A DNA stretch of 6,104 bases from an uncultured Ruminococcus sp. (GCA_902773045.1 CACYDE010000325.1:1-6104); one strand, 5' to 3'; numbered from the stretch's first letter, positions 1-5,446 are shown. A program made the numbers and translations. Notes: a model not told the origin generated them from the letters alone.

Positions 1-380
1 ACAACCTTCTTAGCGCCTGCGTCGATGTGAGCCTGTGACTTTGCCTTTGAGCAATAGAAACCTGTGCACTCGAGAACAACGTCAACGCCGATCTCGCCCC
101 AAGGAAGCTCGGCTGCGTTAGCCTTTGCGTAGATTGTGAGTGTTTTGCCGTCAACTGTGATCGTATTAGCCTCATCGTCAGCCTCTACTGTGTGAAGGTT
201 TTCGCCGATCTTGCCGCAGTATCCGCCCTGTGCTGTATCATACTTAAGAAGATCAGCGAGCATTGAAGGCTTTGTAAGATCGTTGATAGCAACAACCTCA
301 TAACCCTCTGCGCCGAACATCTGACGGAAAGCAAGACGGCCGATACGACCGAAACCATTAATTGCAACTTTTACTGCCAT
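1..380 (-). CDS. gap: Glyceraldehyde-3-phosphate dehydrogenase, N-terminal part (cut by window edge)
   Basis: The product oxidises and phosphorylates glyceraldehyde-3-phosphate to 1,3-bisphosphoglycerate with NAD in cytoplasmic glycolysis. About 126 residues are visible, starting MAVKVAINGFGRIGR. The Rossmann dinucleotide-binding signature NGFGRIGR is at residues 8-15, AIND at 31-34 is the usual end of the second strand, and ECTGFY is at 104-109. The catalytic cysteine region (about residue 150) and the C-terminal domain lie beyond the left edge, so this is a window truncation and not a broken gene. The ATG (378-380) is preceded by a perfect AGGAGG (390-395) at normal spacing, and a promoter lies at 440-468. 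The gene is divergent from rny, with 810 nt between the two start codons. The family is certain. Whether this is the glycolytic or a gluconeogenic paralogue cannot be decided from the part seen. Confidence 0.97.
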   Translation of the reverse strand, partial: MAVKVAINGFGRIGRLAFRQMFGAEGYEVVAINDLTKPSMLADLLKYDTAQGGYCGKIGENLHTVEADDEANTITVDGKTLTIYAKANAAELPWGEIGVDVVLECTGFYCSKAKSQAHIDAGAKKV

Positions 381-439
381 TTGATTTATCCTCCTAACAA
401 ATAAATAACGTGATAAAAACTAAAAATAGTTCGTATATT

Positions 440-468
440 ATTTTATCCTATTTTTGGATTTTTTACAA
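440..468 (-). promoter_or_regulatory. Probable SigA promoter of gap
   Basis: Read on the minus strand, TTGTAA (468-463) and TAAAAT (445-440) are separated by exactly 17 nt. Transcription would start near 433 and give a leader of about 50 nt with AGGAGG just before the gap ATG. The -35 matches the consensus at 4 of 6 bases and the -10 at 5 of 6. The surrounding DNA is very AT-rich, so chance -10 boxes are common. I prefer this pair because of its spacing and position. Confidence 0.55.
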
Positions 469-552
469 GTGTTTTAATGAAATTTATTGCAAAATAAACA
501 ACCATTTAAGTAAAATTTACCTTTTGTTAAAAATTAATGATTTGCAGGGAGA

Positions 553-569
553 AAATTTATTATAAATTT
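553..569. repeat. 17-bp AT-rich perfect palindrome
   Basis: AAATTTAT and ATAAATTT flank a single T, giving perfect 8-bp arms. It lies between the divergent gap promoter and the rightward promoter, about 22 bp upstream of the latter's -35. It could be an operator or an UP-like element, but sequence made only of A and T forms such palindromes by chance fairly often. Confidence 0.35.
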
Positions 570-591
570 ATGGTTAGTTTTTTATAGGATA

Positions 592-620
592 TTGACAAAA
601 GCACGATTTTGAATTAAAAT
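592..620 (+). promoter_or_regulatory. Strong rightward SigA promoter upstream of the non-coding region
   Basis: A perfect TTGACA (592-597), a 17-nt spacer and TAAAAT (615-620) are present. The predicted start is near 626-628. The first protein gene downstream, rny, begins more than 560 nt later, and terminator-like hairpins follow within about 130-160 nt. This promoter therefore probably drives a short RNA, or a long attenuated leader of rny. Confidence 0.75.
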
Positions 621-730
621 AATACACAGGGTAATTTGTCATGCTCTCCGGGCAGTTCGCCGACGGTTTTCAAGTGGACTGCGGATATTTTCCGTACGCA
701 TTGCTGCGGGAGATCGGGCGTGATCCTGCC

Positions 731-753
731 CCGGAACTTTTGTTCCTGTTTTT
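731..753 (+). terminator. Terminator-like hairpin, first of two
   Basis: GGAAC (733-737), a UUUU loop and GUUCC (742-746) form a perfect 5-bp stem, followed by UGUUUUUA. The stem is short but the U run is good. It lies about 120 nt after the predicted start of the promoter at 592-620. Confidence 0.55.
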
Positions 754-756
754 ATA

Positions 757-783
757 GGTGGACTCCGATGGAGACCGTTTTTA
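757..783 (+). terminator. Terminator-like hairpin, second of two
   Basis: CTCC (763-766) and GGAG (770-773) around a GAU loop are extended, past an A·A mismatch, by GG/CC and a U·G pair, and are followed by TTTTTA (778-783). Lying directly behind the first hairpin, it would act as a back-up stop for the short RNA or as part of an attenuator before rny. Confidence 0.45.
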
Positions 784-1190
784 TATATGCCGATTCAATA
801 TTTGAATTTGTTGTTTTAATTTTTTTATTATGTATAAATTGCCGCCACGGAAGGGTGGTTCTGCATGATTTGCAGTTACGGATTATTTCATTAGGAACAG
901 TTTCTTTATACTGAACTGTATAAAATTTAAAGCTGTAAACGAGATACTTAATACTTTGAAAACAGAATAACTATCGATCAAAAATATGATCTGTGTTCCG
1001 TCGTGCGGCTGCGTTTTCGGAGAACGGACGCGCGGACAGCCCTTGGAGTTTTGAAGATTTTAAGGGGCGAAGACGGAGAGTATTTTATCGGTATTGAGTT
1101 GAAGTGCATAGTAGAAACGGCGCCGGAGTTGATTTTTCTTTTGAACTTGACCATTGACAAAGAAACCAGTCAAGGAGGTGTCAGACTACT
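784..1190 (+). other. Non-coding stretch before rny with a GC-rich hairpin
   Basis: No convincing gene is seen. Positions 784-840 are AT-rich, with an ATTCAA/TTGAAT inverted repeat at 793-807 and a weak promoter-like TTGTTT-16-TATAAA (811-838). Positions 841-882 can form two small stems, CCAC/GUGG and CUGCA/UGCAG. Positions 991-1039 are GC-rich and fold strongly: CUGU/ACAG (991-994 with 1036-1039), CCG/CGG (998-1000 with 1033-1035), CGUG/CGCG (1002-1005 with 1029-1032) and an apical GUUUU-CGG-AGAAC (1013-1025). UCCGU (997-1001) can instead pair with ACGGA (1024-1028), so two exclusive folds exist. The rny ribosome binding site AAGGAGGTG is at 1172-1180. No strong promoter is obvious close to rny, so this is probably its long 5' leader. 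Confidence 0.4.
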
Positions 1191-2744
1191 TTGGAAATTT
1201 GGTTGGCAATTCTGCTTATTGTGGTTGCTGCCATCGTCACGGGAATAGTATGCTTTTTTTCGGGGATCAACCACCGAAAGAAGATCGCGGAAGCCGAGAT
1301 AGGCTCTGCGGAGGACGAAGCGAAGAGGATCGTTGACGAAGCAGTCAAGGAAGCGGAAGCAAAGAAGAAGGAATTTGTCCTTGAAGGAAAGGACGAAGTT
1401 CACCGTTTCAGAAACGAAACGGAAAAAGAACTCAACGCCAGAAGAAAAGAGGTTCAGCGTCAGGAAAGACGCGTTCAGCAGAAGGAAGAGACTCTCGACC
1501 GAAAAATGGATAACCTCGAGAAAAAAGAAGAAAACGTTGCGAAGAAGCTCAAACAGGCTGAGGAAAGACTCGCCGACGCCGAATCAATCAAGAAAAGTGA
1601 GTTTGAGGTCTTGGAGAAGATCTCGGGCTTCACGACCGAACAGGCTAAGGATTATCTCCTCAAAAATCTTGAATCCGAGCTGACTCACGAAAAAGCAGTC
1701 AGGATTCTTGATTTCGAGCAGAAGCTTCGTGAGGAATCGGAGAAAAGAGCGAGAAATATTATCTCGCTTGCAATTCAGAGATGCGCCGCAGATCACGTTG
1801 CGGAGGCGGCTGTTTCGGTCGTTCCGCTCCCCAGTGATGAAATGAAGGGAAGGATCATCGGCCGCGAAGGAAGAAATATCAGAGCGATCGAAACTCTTAC
1901 GGGAGTTGATCTGATAATTGACGATACGCCCGAAGCAATAACGCTTTCGTGCTTCGAGCCGGTCAGAAGAGAGATCGCGAGAGTCGCTCTTGAAAAGCTC
2001 ATTTCCGACGGAAGGATCCATCCTGCACGCATTGAGGAAATGATAGACAAAGCTCGCCGCGAGGTCGAGAGCATCATCAAGGAAGAGGGAGACCGCGCAG
2101 TGATCGAAGTGGGCGTCAACGGAATCCATCATGAGCTTGTCAAGCTTTTGGGACGTCTGCATTACCGCACAAGCTACGGTCAGAACGTTCTGAATCATTC
2201 CATCGAGGTGGCTTTGCTTTCGGGAATGATCGCCAGCGAACTCGGAATGGATCCTACGCTTGCGAAAAGAGCAGGTCTTCTCCATGATATCGGTAAAGCG
2301 CTCGATCACGAGATCGAAGGATCTCACGTTGAGATCGGAGTTGACGTTGCGAGAAAATACAAAGAAAGCGAACAGGTCATTCACGCGATCCACGCTCATC
2401 ACGGAGACGTTGAGGCGAAAACGGTCGTTGCCTGCATCGTTCAGGCGGCTGACGCTATCTCGGCGGCTCGTCCGGGCGCAAGACGTGAAAATCTTGAAAA
2501 CTATATCAAGAGACTTCAGAAGCTTGAAGAGGTTGCTTCATCGTTTGAGGGTGTTGAAAGATGTTTCGCGATCCAGGCAGGCCGAGAGGTTCGTATCATG
2601 GTCAAGCCCGAGGTCGTTAACGATGAGAGAATGATCCCGCTCGCACGTGAAATTTGTAAGAAGATCGAGACCGACCTTGATTATCCGGGTCAGGTCAAGG
2701 TCAATATTATCAGAGAATCGAGAGCAATAGACTACGCTAAGTGA
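1191..2744 (+). CDS. rny: Ribonuclease Y (membrane-anchored endoribonuclease)
   Basis: RNase Y is the main endonuclease that starts mRNA decay and processing in many Firmicutes. It acts at the inner face of the membrane and prefers 5'-monophosphate RNA. The 517-aa protein is full length for the family (about 520). An N-terminal membrane helix spans residues 4-24, followed by a long charged coiled coil from about 30 to 200. A KH RNA-binding domain covers about 207-272 with GRIIGREGRNIR at 220-231, and an HD metal-dependent hydrolase domain carries H336, the H365-D366 pair in LLHDIGK, H379, H403/H404 and D421. The start is a TTG: the only well-placed ribosome binding site, AAGGAGGTG (1172-1180), lies 10 nt before it, and the membrane helix begins directly after. 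The UUG start may lower translation. A strong terminator follows within 20 nt, so the gene is transcribed alone or with its long leader. Confidence 0.97.
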   Translation: MEIWLAILLIVVAAIVTGIVCFFSGINHRKKIAEAEIGSAEDEAKRIVDEAVKEAEAKKKEFVLEGKDEVHRFRNETEKELNARRKEVQRQERRVQQKEETLDRKMDNLEKKEENVAKKLKQAEERLADAESIKKSEFEVLEKISGFTTEQAKDYLLKNLESELTHEKAVRILDFEQKLREESEKRARNIISLAIQRCAADHVAEAAVSVVPLPSDEMKGRIIGREGRNIRAIETLTGVDLIIDDTPEAITLSCFEPVRREIARVALEKLISDGRIHPARIEEMIDKARREVESIIKEEGDRAVIEVGVNGIHHELVKLLGRLHYRTSYGQNVLNHSIEVALLSGMIASELGMDPTLAKRAGLLHDIGKALDHEIEGSHVEIGVDVARKYKESEQVIHAIHAHHGDVEAKTVVACIVQAADAISAARPGARRENLENYIKRLQKLEEVASSFEGVERCFAIQAGREVRIMVKPEVVNDERMIPLAREICKKIETDLDYPGQVKVNIIRESRAIDYAK

Positions 2745-2763
2745 TCTTAATAAATAATTACAG

Positions 2764-2790
2764 ACTGCCGCATGATCGCGGCAGTTTTTT
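2764..2790 (+). terminator. Intrinsic terminator of rny
   Basis: ACTGCCGC (2764-2771) and GCGGCAGT (2778-2785) form a perfect 8-bp GC-rich stem with a 6-nt loop, followed by six T (2785-2790). It starts 20 nt after the rny stop codon. Confidence 0.93.
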
Positions 2791-2824
2791 GTGCGGTATT
2801 TATACGAAATTGTTAACAATATTC

Positions 2825-2853
2825 TTGACACATATCGTTGATTTTGGTATAAT
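2825..2853 (+). promoter_or_regulatory. Perfect-consensus SigA promoter of the DUF3592-like gene
   Basis: TTGACA (2825-2830), a 17-nt spacer and TATAAT (2848-2853) match the consensus at 12 of 12 bases. The predicted start is near 2860, directly before the AGGGGAGG ribosome binding site (2861-2868). The leader would be only about 16 nt, leaving little room for regulation by RNA structure. This promoter also argues against any start codon upstream of 2860. Confidence 0.88.
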
Positions 2854-2875
2854 TGCGATAAGGGGAGGTTTTGAA

Positions 2876-3307
2876 ATGAAGATTGAAGCAAGTACCGTCA
2901 TTTATGCTGCTGCGGTGATCTTCGGAATAAGTTATCTTTTTAAGATCTCAAAGATCGCTTACTATTTCTTGGTGAAAAAACCGCGCTGCAAAACTCAGGT
3001 AAAAGCAATTATCACGGATAAGATAACCCGGACGAACGCGAACGAAGAGGGGACTACATACAGCTACGCGTTCTGTTATCATTTCGAGTACGAAGGTCAG
3101 TCATATGACGTTAAGTCGAAAACATATCACAGTACTTCGAAAAACGTGGGAGATCCTGCGACATTGAATATCAATGAGAATAATCCGAAAGAATTTACGG
3201 AAGGGTCGTTCGAAACGAAGCAGAAAATTATTGAGCTTGTCGTAATGATAGCTGTTCTTCTTTTGGTTGTTTTTGTCTGGTTCGCGGAATTGAGGCAGTT
3301 TTTGTAA
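2876..3307 (+). CDS. Small two-helix membrane protein with a DUF3592-like domain
   Basis: The protein has 143 aa. A membrane helix lies at about residues 7-23 and a second at 118-138. Between them is a soluble segment of about 90 residues containing YSYAFCYHFEYEGQSYDVKS and then VGDPATLNINENNPKEF. The pattern of a 'YEGqsY' strand followed by a 'vG...v.y.p.nP' turn resembles DUF3592, a widespread membrane-associated family of unknown function. I recognised this by eye only. The ATG at 2876 is chosen because AGGGGAGG lies 7 nt before it and a perfect promoter starts transcription at about 2860. The same frame is open back to an ATG at 2741, but that stretch overlaps the end of rny, runs through its terminator and lies upstream of the promoter. 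The gene sits between two terminators and is a single-gene unit. No function can be assigned. Confidence 0.85.
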   Translation: MKIEASTVIYAAAVIFGISYLFKISKIAYYFLVKKPRCKTQVKAIITDKITRTNANEEGTTYSYAFCYHFEYEGQSYDVKSKTYHSTSKNVGDPATLNINENNPKEFTEGSFETKQKIIELVVMIAVLLLVVFVWFAELRQFL

Positions 3308-3320
3308 AAAAGTATAATTG

Positions 3321-3351
3321 TCACGGCATGGAATAATGCCGTGATTTTTTT
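3321..3351 (+). terminator. Intrinsic terminator after the DUF3592-like gene
   Basis: TCACGGCAT (3321-3329) and ATGCCGTGA (3336-3344) form a perfect 9-bp stem with a 6-nt loop, followed by seven T (3345-3351). It begins 13 nt after the stop codon. Confidence 0.93.
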
Positions 3352-3422
3352 GTGCGGTGTTGCCCTTAGTCAAACGGATACGATTTTTTCTCGAAAAATT
3401 AAAAAAATTGTTATAAATAAGA

Positions 3423-3457
3423 TTGAAATTGATCGTGTTTTATGATATGCTTATAAA
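3423..3457 (+). promoter_or_regulatory. Likely promoter of the L,D-transpeptidase gene (two overlapping candidates)
   Basis: Two pairs, each with a 17-nt spacer, overlap: TTGAAA (3423-3428) with TATGCT (3446-3451), and TTGATC (3429-3434) with TATAAA (3452-3457). Either would start transcription 55-65 nt before the coding region. The DNA from 3395 to 3510 is very AT-rich. I cannot tell which pair is used. Confidence 0.55.
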
Positions 3458-3522
3458 CAGTGGTATTATGTAGAATTGTGTAATACATTTTGGCAATAAA
3501 ATATTTTATAACGGAGGAAATG

Positions 3523-4998
3523 TTGATCGATATGAAGAATAACAAGAAGAAGACCCGGCGTTCGTCTTCGAAGAAAAAGTCCCATGCAGGGCTGATAGTG
3601 TTTTCTGTTTTGCTTGTCCTGCTGATCGGAGCTTACGGCGCTGCGGGTTTCTATTTTTCAAGGCACTTTCTGCCCGGAACGTCTTTAAACAACACAGACG
3701 TTTCTTTGATGTCGCTTGACGAGGCGAAGGACAGGCTCCTTGAATCAAGCAGGTCATACAAACTGACGCTCGTAGAGCAGGATTACTATCAGGAAACGAT
3801 CAACGGAACGGACGTCGGACTTGACGCGGTCGTTTCGGACGGATTCTACAAGCTCCTTGATATGCAGTCGGGTATGGAGTGGATCGTTAATCTTTTCCGC
3901 GATAAGAATTACACTCTTGAAGAGGGAACGATCACATATAAGTACGACGAGGATATGCTCGAGGAGGCGATCGACAGCCTTGAGTGCGTTGATCCGCAGT
4001 ACCCGATCGAAGCAAAAGACGCCGAGATCGTTCTCATGGACGGGATGTTCATGGTAGTTCCCGAAAGTATAGGAAATACCGCTCACCGCGAGGATCTTGA
4101 AGAGAAGATCAAGGATGCGATCGTGGCTCAGGAGGCAACGCTGAATCTGCTTCAGGAAGGACTTTACGACACGCCGAAGGTCTACGCCGATGACGAGGAT
4201 ATTGTCGCAAAAAAAGCTATTTGTGATGAGATAGTAAATATGACCGTTAAGCTCGAATTCGGAATGAGGGAAGAACTGATAGATATTCAGAATATCGCAG
4301 GCTGGATCTCAACGGAGAAAAACAGCAGCGGTGAATATGTTCTTAAAGTTAACGATTCGAAGGTGAAAGAGTACGTCAAGGGTCTTGCCGAAACTTACGA
4401 TACATATCAGAAGCCGAAAGCTTTCAACTCGCATTCGGGAAATGTCGTGGAGATTACAACGGGAGATTACGGCTGGAAAATGGATCAGGAAAAAGCCGTT
4501 GAAAAGCTCAAAAAGATCGTCCTCGGAAAGAAATCCGTTGAGGTGAATCTCACCGACGGAAGCGAGGACAGCATTGAATGGTGGGAAAGAATGGCTGTCG
4601 GCTACGACTCAAACGGAAACGACTACTACGGAACAACATACGCAGAGGTGAGCATTGCGGAACAGCATATGTGGATGTATCAGGACGGTCAGGTCGTTCT
4701 TGAAACGGATGTAGTCACAGGAAACCCCAATCTTGGAAACGATACTCCCGTGGGTGCGTTCAAGATCCGCTATCACCAGCAGAATGCGATTCTGAGGGGA
4801 CCGGGTTATGCGACTCCGGTAGCTTATTGGATGGTTTTTGCGGATGACGTCGGTTTTCATGACGCAACGTGGCAGCCGTACTTCGGCGGAACGCTTTATT
4901 ATTCAAACGGTTCTCACGGCTGTGTGAATATGCCGCTGGATCAGGCGGCAAAGCTGTTTGACCTTGTTTATGACGGTATGCCCGTGTTTGTTTATTGA
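3523..4998 (+). CDS. Membrane-anchored L,D-transpeptidase (YkuD) with PG-binding repeats
   Basis: This family makes 3-3 peptide cross-links in peptidoglycan, or attaches proteins to it, using an active-site cysteine at the outer face of the membrane. From TTG 3523 the protein has 491 aa. A short Lys/Arg-rich cytoplasmic tail comes first, then one membrane helix at about 23-45. Two regions resembling PG_binding_4 follow, at about 144-211 and 225-330, and a YkuD domain at about 372-491. The catalytic signature is complete: H446, then S464-H465-G466-C467-V-N. GGAGG (3513-3517) is 5 nt before TTG 3523, 2 nt before ATG 3520 and 14 nt before ATG 3532, so TTG 3523 fits best; ATG 3532 would shorten the protein by 3 residues. 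No signal peptidase site follows the helix, so it is probably a membrane anchor. Its own promoter and terminator flank it. Cross-linking or protein attachment cannot be told apart here. Confidence 0.93.
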   Translation: MIDMKNNKKKTRRSSSKKKSHAGLIVFSVLLVLLIGAYGAAGFYFSRHFLPGTSLNNTDVSLMSLDEAKDRLLESSRSYKLTLVEQDYYQETINGTDVGLDAVVSDGFYKLLDMQSGMEWIVNLFRDKNYTLEEGTITYKYDEDMLEEAIDSLECVDPQYPIEAKDAEIVLMDGMFMVVPESIGNTAHREDLEEKIKDAIVAQEATLNLLQEGLYDTPKVYADDEDIVAKKAICDEIVNMTVKLEFGMREELIDIQNIAGWISTEKNSSGEYVLKVNDSKVKEYVKGLAETYDTYQKPKAFNSHSGNVVEITTGDYGWKMDQEKAVEKLKKIVLGKKSVEVNLTDGSEDSIEWWERMAVGYDSNGNDYYGTTYAEVSIAEQHMWMYQDGQVVLETDVVTGNPNLGNDTPVGAFKIRYHQQNAILRGPGYATPVAYWMVFADDVGFHDATWQPYFGGTLYYSNGSHGCVNMPLDQAAKLFDLVYDGMPVFVY

Positions 4999-5017
4999 TA
5001 ACAATATTGCATTAAAG

Positions 5018-5051
5018 CAAAAGTCCTCGGGATCGGGGACTTTTGTTTTTT
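5018..5051 (+). terminator. Intrinsic terminator of the L,D-transpeptidase gene
   Basis: CAAAAGTCCTC (5018-5028) pairs with GGGGACTTTTG (5035-5045), 11 bp including one wobble, around a 6-nt loop, and six T follow (5046-5051). It starts 19 nt after the stop codon. Confidence 0.92.
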
Positions 5052-5057
5052 CTTGGT

Positions 5058-5082
5058 AATTGTTCATTTTTAGTCAACAATT
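5058..5082. promoter_or_regulatory. Inverted repeat at the DUF1858 gene promoter, possible operator
   Basis: AATTGTT (5058-5064) and AACAATT (5076-5082) form perfect 7-bp arms around 11 nt. The right arm ends 16 nt before the TATAAT, so the repeat covers the place where a -35 box should be. This position suits a repressor, or an activator compensating for the poor -35. The arms recall the TTGTT/AACAA half-sites of the redox repressor Rex, but the spacing is longer than the 18-bp Rex operator. The identity of any binding protein is unknown. Confidence 0.4.
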
Positions 5083-5104
5083 AAACGGCAGAATGGGTTA
5101 TAAT
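5076..5104 (+). promoter_or_regulatory. Probable promoter of the DUF1858 gene, good -10 but poor -35
   Basis: A perfect TATAAT lies at 5099-5104, which would start transcription near 5111 and give a leader of about 48 nt. At 16-18 nt upstream (5075-5082) no TTGACA-like box exists; the sequence there is the right arm of the inverted repeat. A promoter of this kind often depends on an activator or is weak. Confidence 0.55.
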
Positions 5105-5158
5105 ATAAATATAAAACCTATTTGATCGGTTAGATTAGTCGGAAAGGATAGATGAAAT

Positions 5159-5359
5159 ATGGAAATAACAAAAGAAACAACAATGGGTGAGATGCTTGAA
5201 TATGACAGAGGGATCGCTTTCGTTCTTATGAACAGCGGAATGCACTGCGTCGGTTGTCCTTCTTCGGTCGGAGAGTCGCTCGAAGAGGCGTGCATGGTTC
5301 ACGGACTTGACGCTGACGAGGTTCTGGACGAGATCAAGGATTACCTTGAAAATAAGTGA
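5159..5359 (+). CDS. DUF1858 CxxC redox-disulfide protein (hybrid-cluster-protein-associated type)
   Basis: This is a complete 66-aa protein. It matches, by eye, the small family known as DUF1858 or the hybrid cluster protein-associated redox disulfide domain. The hallmark G-x-H-C-V-G-C-P is at residues 27-34, giving a C30-x-x-C33 pair, and it is followed by the typical acidic helix and VHGLDADEVLDEI at 47-59. A third cysteine (C45) is present. The protein has no signal peptide or membrane helix and is probably cytoplasmic. The CxxC pair may act as a thiol/disulfide switch or bind metal; no reaction has been firmly assigned to the family as far as I know. The start ATG has AAAGGA (5143-5148) 10 nt upstream, a rather weak site. 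No hybrid cluster protein gene is adjacent here. The gene is monocistronic: terminators lie on both sides and terD converges on it. Confidence 0.9.
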   Translation: MEITKETTMGEMLEYDRGIAFVLMNSGMHCVGCPSSVGESLEEACMVHGLDADEVLDEIKDYLENK

Positions 5360-5380
5360 TACGCATTTTTATCAAACAGC

Positions 5381-5417
5381 AAAAAGGGTGTCGGATCTTC
5401 CGACACCCCGATTTTTT
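5381..5417. terminator. Two-way intrinsic terminator between convergent genes
   Basis: GGGTGTCGGA (5386-5395) and TCCGACACCC (5399-5408) form a perfect 10-bp stem with a 3-nt loop. On the plus strand, six T follow at 5412-5417. On the minus strand, the five A at 5381-5385 read as UUUUU directly after the stem. It can therefore stop both the DUF1858 transcript and the convergent TerD-family transcript. Confidence 0.92.
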
Positions 5418-5440
5418 AATGTAATAATGTAATAATGTAA
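5417..5440. repeat. Three perfect tandem copies of TAATGTAA
   Basis: The 8-bp unit TAATGTAA occurs three times without a mismatch, from the last T of the plus-strand T run to 6 nt before the TerD-family stop codon. On the minus strand it is the first part of that gene's 3' untranslated region, ahead of the shared terminator hairpin. It is probably a slippage-prone short repeat. Confidence 0.8.
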
Positions 5441-5446
5441 GTCCGA

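Larger units (their letters stand above)
627..783 (+). ncRNA. Candidate structured small RNA or attenuated leader, family not recognised
   Basis: The segment starts at the promoter-predicted +1 and ends with two terminator-like hairpins, giving an RNA of about 127 or 157 nt. It can fold as a rod: GUCAUGCUC (638-646) pairs with GGGCGUGAU (716-724) including wobbles, UCC (647-649) with GGA (709-711), GCAG (652-655) with CUGC (704-707), and an apical hairpin UGCGGA/UCCGUA (680-685 with 691-696) closes a 5-nt loop. An interior stretch near 656-675 is loosely paired. Base composition is clearly GC-richer than the flanking AT-rich DNA. I do not find the conserved cores of SRP RNA, RNase P RNA or tmRNA. 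A divergent 6S RNA cannot be excluded, since that family is defined by shape (a rod with a bulged centre) rather than sequence. The end and the family are uncertain. Confidence 0.45.

Noticed and set aside
851..864. AAGGGTGGTTCTGC resembles the T-box core AGGGTGGTACCGCG.
   Set aside because: The match is imperfect, the downstream hairpin lacks a terminator U run, no aminoacyl-tRNA synthetase or amino-acid gene follows, and rny starts over 300 nt later. The upstream terminators also break the usual T-box layout.
636..914. 92-aa open frame on the plus strand.
   Set aside because: It has no ribosome binding site, runs through both terminator-like hairpins and into AT-rich DNA, and the product has no recognisable features.
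1003..1248. 81-aa open frame (GTG start) before and overlapping rny, which might be a remnant of an upstream gene such as recX.
   Set aside because: It has no ribosome binding site, overlaps rny by about 58 nt, and the translation does not look like RecX or any family I recognise. The GC-rich hairpin explains part of it.
1584..2402. 272-aa open frame antisense to rny.
   Set aside because: It lies wholly inside rny, which has unmistakable KH and HD motifs. It has no family features and follows from the codon usage of the sense gene.
2741..2875. N-terminal extension of the DUF3592-like protein to an ATG at 2741.
   Set aside because: It overlaps the rny stop, spans the rny terminator and lies upstream of the perfect promoter. 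The ATG at 2876 has a good ribosome binding site.
5060..5080. Rex operator (TTGTTAANNNNTTAACAA type).
   Set aside because: The outer half-sites match but the site is 21 bp instead of 18 and the inner bases do not match. It is kept only as an unnamed inverted repeat.
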